A DNA stretch of 64,000 nt from Bacteroidota bacterium (GCA_018818065.1 JAHISV010000009.1:248001-312000), one strand, 5' to 3'. Shown: positions 9,001 through 15,477, numbered from the stretch's first letter. Notes: generated by a model not told the origin, from the letters alone. Program-made: numbers and translations.

Positions 9001-9437
9001 ATCTGTTCTATGTTCTGGTTGGTGCCCATGCGTCCATTGCTGATAACTGCAGTTCGTGTCATGAAACATCTTATACAAATACTCCCAACAATTGCTTCGG
9101 GTGTCATGAAACCGATTATCGAAACGTAAATGATCCTAAACATGATCCTACCTTCCCTGTAACATGTGATGATTGCCATACTCAAAATTCATGGAAACCA
9201 GCTACGTTCGAGCACGACAGTAACTATTTTCCAATTTATTCGGGTAAACATCGTGGTGAATGGGACGCATGTTCTGACTGCCATAATGTTTCATCAAATT
9301 ATTCAGTGTTTACTTGTATTGATTGCCATGAACATGATAATAAAAATGAAGTTGATTCAGATCATCGTGAAGTGAATGGGTACATATACACAGCTACTTC
9401 ATGTTTCACTTGTCATCCAAACGGAACAGAAGATTGA
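5988..9437 (+). CDS. Giant 46-haem c-type cytochrome
   Basis: The 1149-residue precursor starts with a Sec signal peptide (MRRLSFIAVLVLCNVLVAQ) without a convincing lipobox. It contains 46 CXXCH motifs by direct count, about one haem per 25 residues. Almost the whole chain is built from about 15 modules of roughly 72 residues with three haems each, marked by H-x(3)-[FY]-x-L-x-GAH-x(5-7)-CxxCH. The same module occurs in the 20-haem cytochrome upstream. A distinct cap region (YSGKHRGEW...SNYSVF...NGYxYT...CHP) occurs twice, at about 340-409 and 1076-1145. The C-terminal part contains near-identical 216-bp DNA repeats. There is no T9SS sorting domain. Next to an outer-membrane barrel, it most likely carries electrons across or beyond the outer membrane (inference). 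Confidence 0.93.
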   Translation: MRRLSFIAVLVLCNVLVAQSPHGSNFKIACENCHSADGWKVEVEKIKFDHNKTDFILEGQHTAINCTSCHTTLVFDKAENNCFECHTDVHQNSLGKDCESCHAPTSWLVGNIGGLHELQRFPLIGAHLTADCQDCHTSSSQLFFDPISANCIDCHRADFESTTSPNHVSANYSTNCEECHRIDAVEWSSNSISHDFFPLVQAHGLLDCFACHSQNSYAGLSQECSSCHISDYQSTSRLNHAQLSLPTECSNCHTLNPGWQPAQFPIHDNFYTLTGAHVSIAGECSSCHTGSYSDATQECIGCHQPDYNATRNPQHLAAGFSSDCTECHTTAAWTPATFDHDSQFFPIYSGKHRGEWDNCTECHTTASNYSVFSCINCHEHNQTDMNSKHSGINGYSYTSTACLSCHPTGSEGDSFNHSLTNFPLIGAHIANDCADCHTAGYTGTSTECVSCHQTNFNQTANPNHQALNLSSNCDECHTNEPGWEPAQFSIHSEYYMLSGAHVALSPSCNDCHEGNYVTTKNQCNDCHIDNYNAASNPNHQTLLLSTDCEECHTTEAGWQPAQFIVHNEYYMLTGAHVTLSPSCNDCHEGNYISAKNQCVDCHLTNFNAAVNPNHQSLLITNDCEVCHTTQQGWEPALFPDHDQIFPLSGAHEAISQDCNECHQGNYSQNSALCYDCHVDDYNSSQSPNHATLNFPTGCIDCHTAQPGWTPALFPIHNEYYELLGAHALISNDCLQCHNETYTNNRSTCYECHSEEYVNTIDPKHDQVYPTTCDDCHSQTAWTPAAINHDQFYVLLGAHALIANDCTTCHETSYTDTPNTCIGCHEQSYKGVTDPKHDPNFPTTCEDCHSQTAWTPATFDHNLFYPLLGAHANISNNCADCHDATFTNTPTLCYGCHENNYKNVTDPKHDPDFPTTCEDCHSQTAWTPATFDHNLFYPLLGAHANISNNCADCHDATYTNTPTLCYGCHENNYTGVIDPKHDPNFPTTCEDCHSQTAWIPASFNHDLFYVLVGAHASIADNCSSCHETSYTNTPNNCFGCHETDYRNVNDPKHDPTFPVTCDDCHTQNSWKPATFEHDSNYFPIYSGKHRGEWDACSDCHNVSSNYSVFTCIDCHEHDNKNEVDSDHREVNGYIYTATSCFTCHPNGTED
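8301..9380 (+). repeat. 216-bp in-frame tandem repeats inside the 46-haem cytochrome gene
   Basis: Units start at 8301, 8517, 8733, 8949 and 9165, exactly 216 bases (72 codons, three haem motifs) apart. The units at 8517 and 8733 differ at about 21 of 216 bases by hand comparison, so they are a recent duplication. The last unit diverges into the C-terminal cap. Upstream modules have the same design but are more diverged. Confidence 0.9.
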
Positions 9438-9448
9438 CGGAGAATAGT

Positions 9449-11062
9449 ATGTCCACCAAAATAGATTTTAGAAACAAATTACTTACTTTAGTAATTTTAT
9501 TGCTGATCGTAAATAACTATCAGGCGCAGTCCTATTCAGTTGAATACATTCCTGGAATGGTATCTTATGTATCCTCTCAAAACATATATGTTTCTCTTAA
9601 CAATCAGAATAATATTGCTATTGGGGATACACTTTTCCAGCGAACTAATACGACAATAAAAGCTGCTATGATCATTCAATATATCTCCTCCCGTTCTGTT
9701 GCCGGATCACCTATCGGTAATTTTTCTTTTTCAAAAGGAGATACTTTATTTGCAAGAATAATCAATAAAACTAAAATAGGCGCCCTGGTTTCAGAAGATG
9801 CTATATCAAATGAAGAGGAAGTTTTTCCTATTGATGTGGAGAACCAAAATTTAGAGAACAATTCAAATTTACGTGGAAGACTATCAGTGTCTTCCTATTC
9901 AACCACCTCTAATCATTTAAAAAGTACTGATCAGCGATGGAGATACTTGTTTTCATTGAAGGGTGAAAAAATTTACAACAGTCCTTTCTCTATCGATTCC
10001 TATATATCATTTAAATACCGTAACTCAGAATGGTCAGAAGTTACATCCAATGTGGGTAAGGCGGCTAAAATCTATTCATTGGCAATCAAATATAATTTCG
10101 ATGAAGATCACAGACTAACGCTGGGCAGAACTTTTAATAAATGGATTTCGAACATGGGAACCATGGACGGGATTCAGTTAGAAAATAAGTTCGGCGGGTT
10201 CTATACAGGAATTGTTATTGGGTCTCGCCCTAACTTATCAGATTACGGCTACAATATGAAACTGTTACAGTTCGGCGGCTACGTCGGACGTGCTGATACA
10301 ATTGGTTCCGGAATCATGCAAAATTCAGTTGCCTTTGTTCAGCAAACTAATGATTATAAAATTGACCGGCGCTTCATATACATTCAACATAGCAACAGTA
10401 GCATCGAGAAGGTTAATATCTTTGCATCGACTGAAATTGATTTATACGCAAGGCATAATGGATCGGGTGAAAACAAAATAAATATAACTGGCTTGTACGC
10501 CTCTATCAGATATGCTCCTGTAAGATGGTTTTCGATAAATACTTCCTACGACGCCAGAAAAAACGTCGTATATTACGAGACATACAAATCATATGCAGAT
10601 AGCCTCCTTGAATCTAATACAAGACAAGGGGCAAGACTAAGGTTGAATTTTCGTCCGCTGAGTGGTGTGAATGTGGGTGTGACATATGGCTATAGATTCA
10701 GGGCAGATGATTCCAATCCTTCCAGTAATTACAGCATATCATTGTCATCAAGTAAGGTTCCTCTGCTCCAAAGCAATGTATATTTCAGCTATACTAATTT
10801 CACCAGTAATTATTTCCAAGGGCAGATAATAGGTGGAAGAATTTCAAAAGATATTTTTTCTAACACTATTTCTACTGCTTTTGGTTACAGGCACTTATTG
10901 TATGATTACAGCAATAATTCTAGATTAAAGCAAAATATTTTATCCCTTGATTTGACGACGACCTTATCAAAAATACTCTTCCTTTCCGCGAATTACGAAG
11001 GTACTTTTCAAGAGAACAACACCTATTCAAGGCTTTTTCTCAATCTTACATACAGATTTTAA
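9449..11062 (+). CDS. Outer-membrane beta-barrel (porin-like) partner of the cytochromes
   Basis: This 537-residue exported protein has a signal peptide ending near YQAQ and a beta-rich N-terminal region of about 100 residues with an SH3-like look. A long stretch of alternating polar/hydrophobic strands follows, ending in NLTYRF, the aromatic C-terminus typical of barrels inserted by the Bam machinery. ATG 9449 is chosen over an upstream in-frame start at 9401, because GGAGA precedes it by five bases and the signal sequence begins there. It follows the 46-haem gene by 11 bases. In porin-cytochrome conduits a barrel holds a cytochrome across the outer membrane, and this gene is placed to do that. 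No homology to MtrB is claimed, and I saw no N-terminal CxxC of the MtrB type. Confidence 0.75.
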   Translation: MSTKIDFRNKLLTLVILLLIVNNYQAQSYSVEYIPGMVSYVSSQNIYVSLNNQNNIAIGDTLFQRTNTTIKAAMIIQYISSRSVAGSPIGNFSFSKGDTLFARIINKTKIGALVSEDAISNEEEVFPIDVENQNLENNSNLRGRLSVSSYSTTSNHLKSTDQRWRYLFSLKGEKIYNSPFSIDSYISFKYRNSEWSEVTSNVGKAAKIYSLAIKYNFDEDHRLTLGRTFNKWISNMGTMDGIQLENKFGGFYTGIVIGSRPNLSDYGYNMKLLQFGGYVGRADTIGSGIMQNSVAFVQQTNDYKIDRRFIYIQHSNSSIEKVNIFASTEIDLYARHNGSGENKINITGLYASIRYAPVRWFSINTSYDARKNVVYYETYKSYADSLLESNTRQGARLRLNFRPLSGVNVGVTYGYRFRADDSNPSSNYSISLSSSKVPLLQSNVYFSYTNFTSNYFQGQIIGGRISKDIFSNTISTAFGYRHLLYDYSNNSRLKQNILSLDLTTTLSKILFLSANYEGTFQENNTYSRLFLNLTYRF

Positions 11063-11084
11063 AATAGTTAATTAATAATTTACC

Positions 11085-11113
11085 TTGCCCATTCAATGAA
11101 TTATATTTATTTT
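11085..11113 (+). promoter_or_regulatory. Sigma-70-type promoter of the first TetR gene
   Basis: A -35-like TTGCCC (11085-11090) is followed after exactly 17 bases by a -10-like TATTTT (11108-11113). It abuts the operator palindrome immediately downstream. The arrangement is the same as in front of the second TetR gene. Confidence 0.5.
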
Positions 11114-11128
11114 TGAATCATTATTCAA
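11113..11128. promoter_or_regulatory. TetR/FadR-type operator, copy 1
   Basis: TTGAATCATTATTCAA is a perfect TTGAAT-N4-ATTCAA inverted repeat located 10 bases before the start of the first TetR gene and directly after its -10. It resembles the TGAATGA...TCATTCA site known for Bacillus FadR. Autorepression is the simple reading. Confidence 0.65.
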
Positions 11129-11138
11129 TTATGGTATT

Positions 11139-11726
11139 ATGCGCACAAAAGAAGGAAATAAAGATAAAGATATACTTGAAGCTGCAGTTAAAGTATTTGC
11201 AGAGTATGGATATCATAAATCAAAAATTTCAAAAATTGCTGAAGTTGCTAACGTGGCAACCGGTAGCGTTTACGTTTATTTCAAGAACAAAGAAGACATT
11301 TTGTTACGCATCTTCGAAGAACTTTGGGAAAAACTATTCCACGAATATAGAAAAATAGCAAGGGGCAAAGAATTACAGCCCGCAAATAAATTTGATAAAA
11401 TGATTGATATGATTTTTGATTTATTCACAGAAAATCCTGCTCTAGCTATGGTTTTTGTAAATGAACAAAATCATCTGATGCTAACAAACGAGGATCAATT
11501 CACCAAGAATTATGATAAGTTCCTGGATGAAGGAATTTTCGTAATAAAAGAAGGTATTAGTGACGGGACTTTTTCAAAAGACCTTGACCTTGCTATTTTC
11601 CGCCACTATATATTTGGCGCCATCAGAAATTTATTACACAATTGGGCGAAAGAGCCAAGAAATTTCACTTTGAATAACATCAGACAGAATATTAAGTATC
11701 TAACTATGAATGGAATAAAGAATTAG
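11139..11726 (+). CDS. TetR-family regulator (FadR-like), paralogue 1
   Basis: This is a 195-residue TetR-family repressor. The N-terminal helix-turn-helix (about 26-46: ISKIAEVANVATGSVYVYF) is followed by an all-helical ligand domain whose end (IFGAIRNLLHNW) resembles FadR/YsiA-type acyl-CoA-responsive regulators. It is clearly paralogous to the regulator at 12037, of identical length and with the same MR-x-KEGNK-x-KDILEAA opening. An operator-like palindrome overlaps its promoter, so autoregulation is likely. The true effector is unknown; a long-chain acyl-CoA would fit the FadR resemblance and the acyl-CoA genes in the window (inference). No strong ribosome site is visible before the ATG. 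Confidence 0.9.
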   Translation: MRTKEGNKDKDILEAAVKVFAEYGYHKSKISKIAEVANVATGSVYVYFKNKEDILLRIFEELWEKLFHEYRKIARGKELQPANKFDKMIDMIFDLFTENPALAMVFVNEQNHLMLTNEDQFTKNYDKFLDEGIFVIKEGISDGTFSKDLDLAIFRHYIFGAIRNLLHNWAKEPRNFTLNNIRQNIKYLTMNGIKN

Positions 11727-11742
11727 TTTTTTTTGCCTTTTA

Positions 11743-11758
11743 TTGAATATTGATTCAA
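11743..11758. promoter_or_regulatory. TetR/FadR-type operator, copy 2
   Basis: TTGAATATTGATTCAA is a perfect TTGAAT-N4-ATTCAA inverted repeat starting 17 bases after the first TetR gene. It stands at the head of a 310-bp gene-free region with stable hairpins, so it may control a transcript arising there. Confidence 0.55.
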
Positions 11759-11789
11759 CATACATTTTGTTATATTTTTTTTGTGAAAG

Positions 11790-11885
11790 CTTCTCAAATG
11801 TGAAGTGATGATAGGCTCTTTGGTTAGAGCCTCCTCTTAGTATGCGGCAGGTAAGACCCTCTTCTTACCTGCCGTCCTCTTTTTA
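11790..11885 (+). ncRNA. Structured intergenic RNA candidate with terminator
   Basis: The gap 11727-12036 contains no credible ORF. It holds a 6-bp hairpin (GGCTCT/AGAGCC, 11814-11831) followed by a 12-bp stem (11845-11856 with 11863-11874, CGGCAGGTAAGA) and a TCCTCTTTTT tail. The second hairpin is a good rho-independent terminator for the TetR gene or for a short independent RNA. A related hairpin follows the barrel gene at 13333. Whether the region is a separate small RNA or only a long 3' UTR cannot be decided from sequence. Confidence 0.4.
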
Positions 11886-11886
11886 A
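11845..11886 (+). terminator. Rho-independent terminator after TetR paralogue 1
   Basis: A 12-bp perfect stem (11845-11856/11863-11874) with a 6-base loop is followed by TCCTCTTTTT. Its arm and flank sequences match those of the terminator at 13333. Confidence 0.75.
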
Positions 11887-11924
11887 AGGTCTTCCCCCTA
11901 TTTATTCATAACACAAAAGATTAT

Positions 11925-11938
11925 TGAAGTATTCTTCA
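11925..11938. promoter_or_regulatory. Degenerate operator-like palindrome
   Basis: TGAAGTATTCTTCA has the same arm length and spacing as the TGAAT-N4-ATTCA sites, with G/C swapped symmetrically at the inner arm position. It lies upstream of the -35 of the second TetR gene and could be an accessory site. Confidence 0.3.
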
Positions 11939-11977
11939 TTAATAAACAGTATTGTTCTGCTTATTTATTAATATTAC

Positions 11978-12006
11978 TTGACAAACTATATTTTTCTCTC
12001 TATTAT
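11978..12006 (+). promoter_or_regulatory. Sigma-70-type promoter of the second TetR gene
   Basis: A consensus TTGACA (11978-11983) is separated by exactly 17 bases from TATTAT (12001-12006). The operator palindrome begins at the very next base, so a bound repressor would cover the transcription start. Confidence 0.65.
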
Positions 12007-12020
12007 TGAATTATTATTCA
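12007..12020. promoter_or_regulatory. TetR/FadR-type operator, copy 3
   Basis: TGAATTATTATTCA is a perfect TGAAT-N4-ATTCA inverted repeat directly behind the -10 of the second TetR promoter and 16 bases before its ATG. Confidence 0.65.
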
Positions 12021-12036
12021 TTATTAGCAATGTGAT

Positions 12037-12624
12037 ATGAGAATTAAAGAGGGAAATAAAGAAAAGGATATCTTAGAAGCTGCCATTAAAGTATTCGCAC
12101 AAAACGGCTTCCATCAATCAACAATGGCTCAAATATCCGAGCAGGCCAGTGTGGCGACCGGAAGTATATATCTCTATTTTCCAAATAAAAAGGAGATATT
12201 ACAAAGCATATTCGACATGCTTTGGAATAATTTATTTGAAACGTTTGATACCGTTACATCGAATGACAAATTATCTCCGGCTGAGAAACTTGATGGAATG
12301 ATTGATCTTCTTTTTGACAGGTTTATTGAAAATCCTTCCCTGGCTATAGTTTTTGTGAATGAGCAAAATCATTTGTTATTTGACGATAAAAATCCTTTCA
12401 CAAATAATTATCAGCGTTTTCTGGATCGAGGAATTGAATTAGTCCGTAATGGTATTGAACGCAAAGAGTTTTGGGGCGAGGTTGATCTGACAATATTTAA
12501 GTATTTTATTTTTGGCGCAGTAAGAAATTTACTTCACCTTTGGGCTCAAAATCCTGATAAATACAACCTTAATACCATCAGAAAAAATGTTAAGTATTTA
12601 ATGAAACATGGGCTAGTGGCATAA
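12037..12624 (+). CDS. TetR-family regulator (FadR-like), paralogue 2
   Basis: This 195-residue TetR-family repressor is paralogous to the one 300 bp upstream. The helix-turn-helix (about 26-46: MAQISEQASVATGSIYLYF) shares the ATGS-[IV]-Y core expected to contact DNA. The ligand-binding half ends in IFGAVRNLLHLW like its partner. The shared DNA-contact residues and the shared palindromes imply that both proteins compete for or share the same operators. The effector is unknown. The ATG lies shortly after a strong promoter plus operator, and no clear ribosome site is seen. Confidence 0.9.
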   Translation: MRIKEGNKEKDILEAAIKVFAQNGFHQSTMAQISEQASVATGSIYLYFPNKKEILQSIFDMLWNNLFETFDTVTSNDKLSPAEKLDGMIDLLFDRFIENPSLAIVFVNEQNHLLFDDKNPFTNNYQRFLDRGIELVRNGIERKEFWGEVDLTIFKYFIFGAVRNLLHLWAQNPDKYNLNTIRKNVKYLMKHGLVA

Positions 12625-12641
12625 ATTTTTTGCAGATTTAA

Positions 12642-12655
12642 TGAATTATGATTCA
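12642..12655. promoter_or_regulatory. TetR/FadR-type operator, copy 4
   Basis: TGAATTATGATTCA, the fourth TGAAT-N4-ATTCA palindrome, lies between the second TetR gene and the small barrel gene, 90 bases before the latter's ATG. This suggests the barrel gene belongs to the same regulon. Confidence 0.55.
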
Positions 12656-12745
12656 TTAATCATTATAGAAAATAAAACCAAACATTCACCATTTTCCATC
12701 AAACTCGAATGTTATTACAAACAATAAATATATCTGGAGTTAAAA

Positions 12746-13279
12746 ATGAAAACATCATCAAAATACGCAATACTTTTGGCAGTGCTAATATTCACTGCAC
12801 CTGTTTTTGGGCAACTAAATAAGCTTTCAGTTGGAGTTGTCGGAACTCATTTTGCAAACCTGAATGGAGATGACCGCATATCAGGAATTGATAATCCATT
12901 CGGTTATGGTTTAGTTCTCGGATACAAAGTTAACAATAACCTTTCTGTAGCATTCACAGGAGAATACTTTAAAGATGATATTGAAGGCGTAGGAGGTCAG
13001 GAAAAAAATATCCGTACACACATATCTGCTTATATTACTCCTTTTGAACTGGAAACAATAATCCCATATATATCGGCCGGAGTTGTATATACTAACAGAA
13101 AACTTGAATATGACAATTCTTTTGAAGAAACAAAATCTATATTTAACGGAAGGTTTGGCTTAGGAGTAGATTATCCTGTGTTCAGTGGTATTTCACTAAA
13201 TGCCGATTTAGGACTTTATACTGATGGATTATCATTTGTTGGTTGGAGTAATAGTCTGGGCTTCAGATACTCATTTTAA
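12746..13279 (+). CDS. Small outer-membrane beta-barrel protein
   Basis: A signal peptide (cleaved near VFGQ) precedes about 155 residues of amphipathic beta strands that end in SLGFRYSF with a terminal Phe. This matches an eight-stranded OmpX/OmpW-like barrel in length and pattern. GGAG precedes the ATG at good distance. It stands alone behind the TetR pair with an operator palindrome upstream and its own terminator, so it is a plausible regulated target, perhaps for uptake of hydrophobic molecules. That function is a guess; the barrel assignment is firmer. Confidence 0.8.
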   Translation: MKTSSKYAILLAVLIFTAPVFGQLNKLSVGVVGTHFANLNGDDRISGIDNPFGYGLVLGYKVNNNLSVAFTGEYFKDDIEGVGGQEKNIRTHISAYITPFELETIIPYISAGVVYTNRKLEYDNSFEETKSIFNGRFGLGVDYPVFSGISLNADLGLYTDGLSFVGWSNSLGFRYSF

Positions 13280-13332
13280 GACCGTAAATAAATATTAGTC
13301 TGTATTTTAGTAATAATCCCACTCATAATATA

Positions 13333-13368
13333 CGGCAGGTGAGCCCCTACTTTACCTGCCGTCCTTTT
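13333..13368 (+). terminator. Terminator after the small barrel gene
   Basis: CGGCAGGT (13333-13340) pairs with ACCTGCCG (13354-13361), extended by A-T and G-U pairs around a CCCCTAC loop, then TCCTTTT. It is strikingly similar in sequence to the hairpin at 11845, including the flanks. Confidence 0.75.
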
Positions 13369-13463
13369 AAATAAAAAAACTTGATTTTGCTCAATAAGCC
13401 TGATAACTTTTACTCCATCTTCTAACTTATTATTTCTCTAAAACTAAACTAGTTGAGAGTATA

Positions 13464-14918
13464 ATGACTACGCCCATCAATAAGAAATTTATCTCACTTT
13501 CTATAATATTTTTAATTTTTGTGCTTTTAAAAATTGTTGGCTCTGATATACTTACGGAAATTGAAAGTCCCGGGGCAGCACTAATTATTTATTTGATTGA
13601 AATTGGATTTTGGATATTTGCCGCTGCTCTTCTAAATAATATTGTTCAAAGACTTCTCCGCTCCACAAGAAAAGAGAAGGACTTCGAGAAAGTCACTCGT
13701 GGATTTATTTTTGACTTGGTAACCATCCTAATTTACGTTGTTGCACTTGCTGCGATAATCGGATTTGTCTTTGGAGAGGCAATAACAAGTTTCTGGATAT
13801 TAATCCTTGGTGTTGCTTTAGTTGTTGGAATGGTGTTAAGAACTGAATTATTCAGACTCTTTCCCGCTCTTTCATTCGACTTCAACAAACCTCTTCAGAT
13901 TGGAGACTGGATAAAAATAAATGCAAACATCTATACGTCTGAAATAATCGGTAAAATAGTTGATATAAACCGAAAGTCAATATTTGTAATGTGTGAATCT
14001 AACACAATTACCATGGTGCCCACCAAGCTTCTTAATGATCTTATAATAACTAATTATCGTGGACCTGAAGCAAGAACCAGATTTGATTCGTCATTTATCT
14101 TAGATTTTTCTGTACCGGTTGATAGAGCAAAAAGAGTTTTACTTGCTGGTGCTTTGCAGGCAACTGAACATAGCGGGTTTTTAAAAAAGAAACACCCCGA
14201 GGTTCTTATAAAAAATACAGGGAAACTGGGTGTTGAGTATTCTGTATATTATTGGATAAATCCCTGGAAGAGTCTTACCCCCGCACAGGCAAATGACATT
14301 ATTACTTCTTCCATTCTAAAACATATTTCAAAAGCCGGATTAAGTTTAGCTTACCCTAAAGAAGATGTATTCTATAAGGAAATGCCTTTGCGCCAGGCAG
14401 ATACAGCCTCAGCTGCCGACAGGAAAGCTTTACTGGCAAACATCGAGTTATTTGGCTTACTGGATGAAGATGAACTGGACTATCTGGCTACTTCAGTCAT
14501 TCAAAAGTTATTTGTTCAGGGAGAAGAAATTGTTACTGAGCGGGCCAGCGGCGATTCAATGTTCATCTTGGTTGAAGGTCTTTGTGATGTCTACGCGGAT
14601 AATGATGAGAGTGAGCAAATAAATGTTGGTCAAATATCCCCCGGGCAATTTTTTGGTGAAATGTCCTTGCTTACCGGTGAACTTCGCTCCGCTACGGTGA
14701 TAGCTGATACGGATTGTTTGGTTTACATTGTAACAAAAGATCACGTTGAGGAAATAATTAAAAAGCGCCCGGAAACTGCCGAAGGAATTAGTAATATTAT
14801 CGCGGAGAGACGGATTAAAACTCTTCAATCAATAGAGGAAAGTGAGCAACATAGGAATAATATAGCCTCTCAGATATTAAGTAAAATGAAAGACTTTTTT
14901 GAAATTGAAAATAAATAG
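13464..14918 (+). CDS. MscS-type channel with C-terminal cyclic-nucleotide-binding domain
   Basis: The first third of this 484-residue protein has four hydrophobic helices (about 8-28, 40-60, 74-97, 101-120). A beta domain of the MscS family follows, with the characteristic FNKPLQIGDWIKI segment. The last third is a cyclic-nucleotide-binding fold with a phosphate cassette FGEMSLLTGELRSATV that keeps the Glu and Arg needed to hold a cyclic nucleotide. This is the architecture of bacterial cyclic-nucleotide-gated channels of the MscS superfamily, which respond to cAMP or cGMP rather than mainly to tension. GAGAG precedes the ATG. A phosphoribosyltransferase follows after 20-30 bases and may be co-transcribed. 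Confidence 0.92.
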   Translation: MTTPINKKFISLSIIFLIFVLLKIVGSDILTEIESPGAALIIYLIEIGFWIFAAALLNNIVQRLLRSTRKEKDFEKVTRGFIFDLVTILIYVVALAAIIGFVFGEAITSFWILILGVALVVGMVLRTELFRLFPALSFDFNKPLQIGDWIKINANIYTSEIIGKIVDINRKSIFVMCESNTITMVPTKLLNDLIITNYRGPEARTRFDSSFILDFSVPVDRAKRVLLAGALQATEHSGFLKKKHPEVLIKNTGKLGVEYSVYYWINPWKSLTPAQANDIITSSILKHISKAGLSLAYPKEDVFYKEMPLRQADTASAADRKALLANIELFGLLDEDELDYLATSVIQKLFVQGEEIVTERASGDSMFILVEGLCDVYADNDESEQINVGQISPGQFFGEMSLLTGELRSATVIADTDCLVYIVTKDHVEEIIKKRPETAEGISNIIAERRIKTLQSIEESEQHRNNIASQILSKMKDFFEIENK

Positions 14919-14947
14919 AATTGGAATTTATTGTTTAGGTGATATTA

Positions 14948-15361
14948 TTGAGTGATAAAGTCATACTTTCAATGGAAGAGATAAGCAAGAGAATAAAAGA
15001 AGTTGTTCTTCCTGAATTTGACATAGTAGTTGGCATTGCGACAGGAGGCAGTATCCCCGCTTCCCTACTTGCCTATAAAACTAGCAAACCTCTTATAATG
15101 ATTAGGCTGAATTTTAGAGATCCTGAAAACAATCCAATTTACGATGAGCCAAAACTCCTTTCAAATATTTCAAATGATTTAGCTGGGGAAAAAATTATTC
15201 TTGTTGATGATGTCTCTGTATCAGGTAAAACGCTGATAAAAGCAAAATCATTGTTGGCAGGATCTACGATAACGACTTTCGTTCTTAAAGGGAAGGCTGA
15301 TATTGTGATTTTCCCTGAAATAAATAAGTGTGTTGCCTGGCCCTGGAATACTACCGGGTAA
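14948..15361 (+). CDS. Phosphoribosyltransferase-fold protein
   Basis: This is a short (about 137 residues) type I phosphoribosyltransferase. The PRPP-binding signature IILVDDVSVSGKT is intact and the N-terminal VVGIATGGSIPA loop supplies the second PRPP contact. The C-terminal CVAWPW resembles the base-contacting region of xanthine/guanine-type enzymes, but it is too short to assign a purine substrate. Two non-ATG starts are possible: GTG 14939 or TTG 14948. The latter has AGGTGA five bases upstream and is preferred. It follows the gated channel and converges on the GH13 gene, with a palindromic terminator between. Confidence 0.8.
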   Translation: MSDKVILSMEEISKRIKEVVLPEFDIVVGIATGGSIPASLLAYKTSKPLIMIRLNFRDPENNPIYDEPKLLSNISNDLAGEKIILVDDVSVSGKTLIKAKSLLAGSTITTFVLKGKADIVIFPEINKCVAWPWNTTG

Positions 15362-15399
15362 ATAATTGACATTCTTCATCTAAATAAAATCGCAATTAT

Positions 15400-15430
15400 A
15401 CTTCTAGTAGAATTACTAGAAGTTATTTCA
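15400..15430. terminator. Bidirectional hairpin between convergent genes
   Basis: ACTTCTAGTA (15400-15409) and TACTAGAAGT (15414-15423) form a perfect 10-bp stem with a GAAT loop. It lies between the ends of two convergent genes. Flanks are A/T-rich but T-runs are short. Confidence 0.5.
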
Positions 15431-15477
15431 CCAATTTAATTTCAACTGATGAAATTTTAATCGAATTTTAGACAACA

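Noticed and set aside
8301-9380. Regular direct repeats resembling a CRISPR or minisatellite
   Set aside because: The period is 216 bases, the reading frame is preserved through every unit, and each unit encodes three haem motifs. They are protein-domain repeats, not an array.
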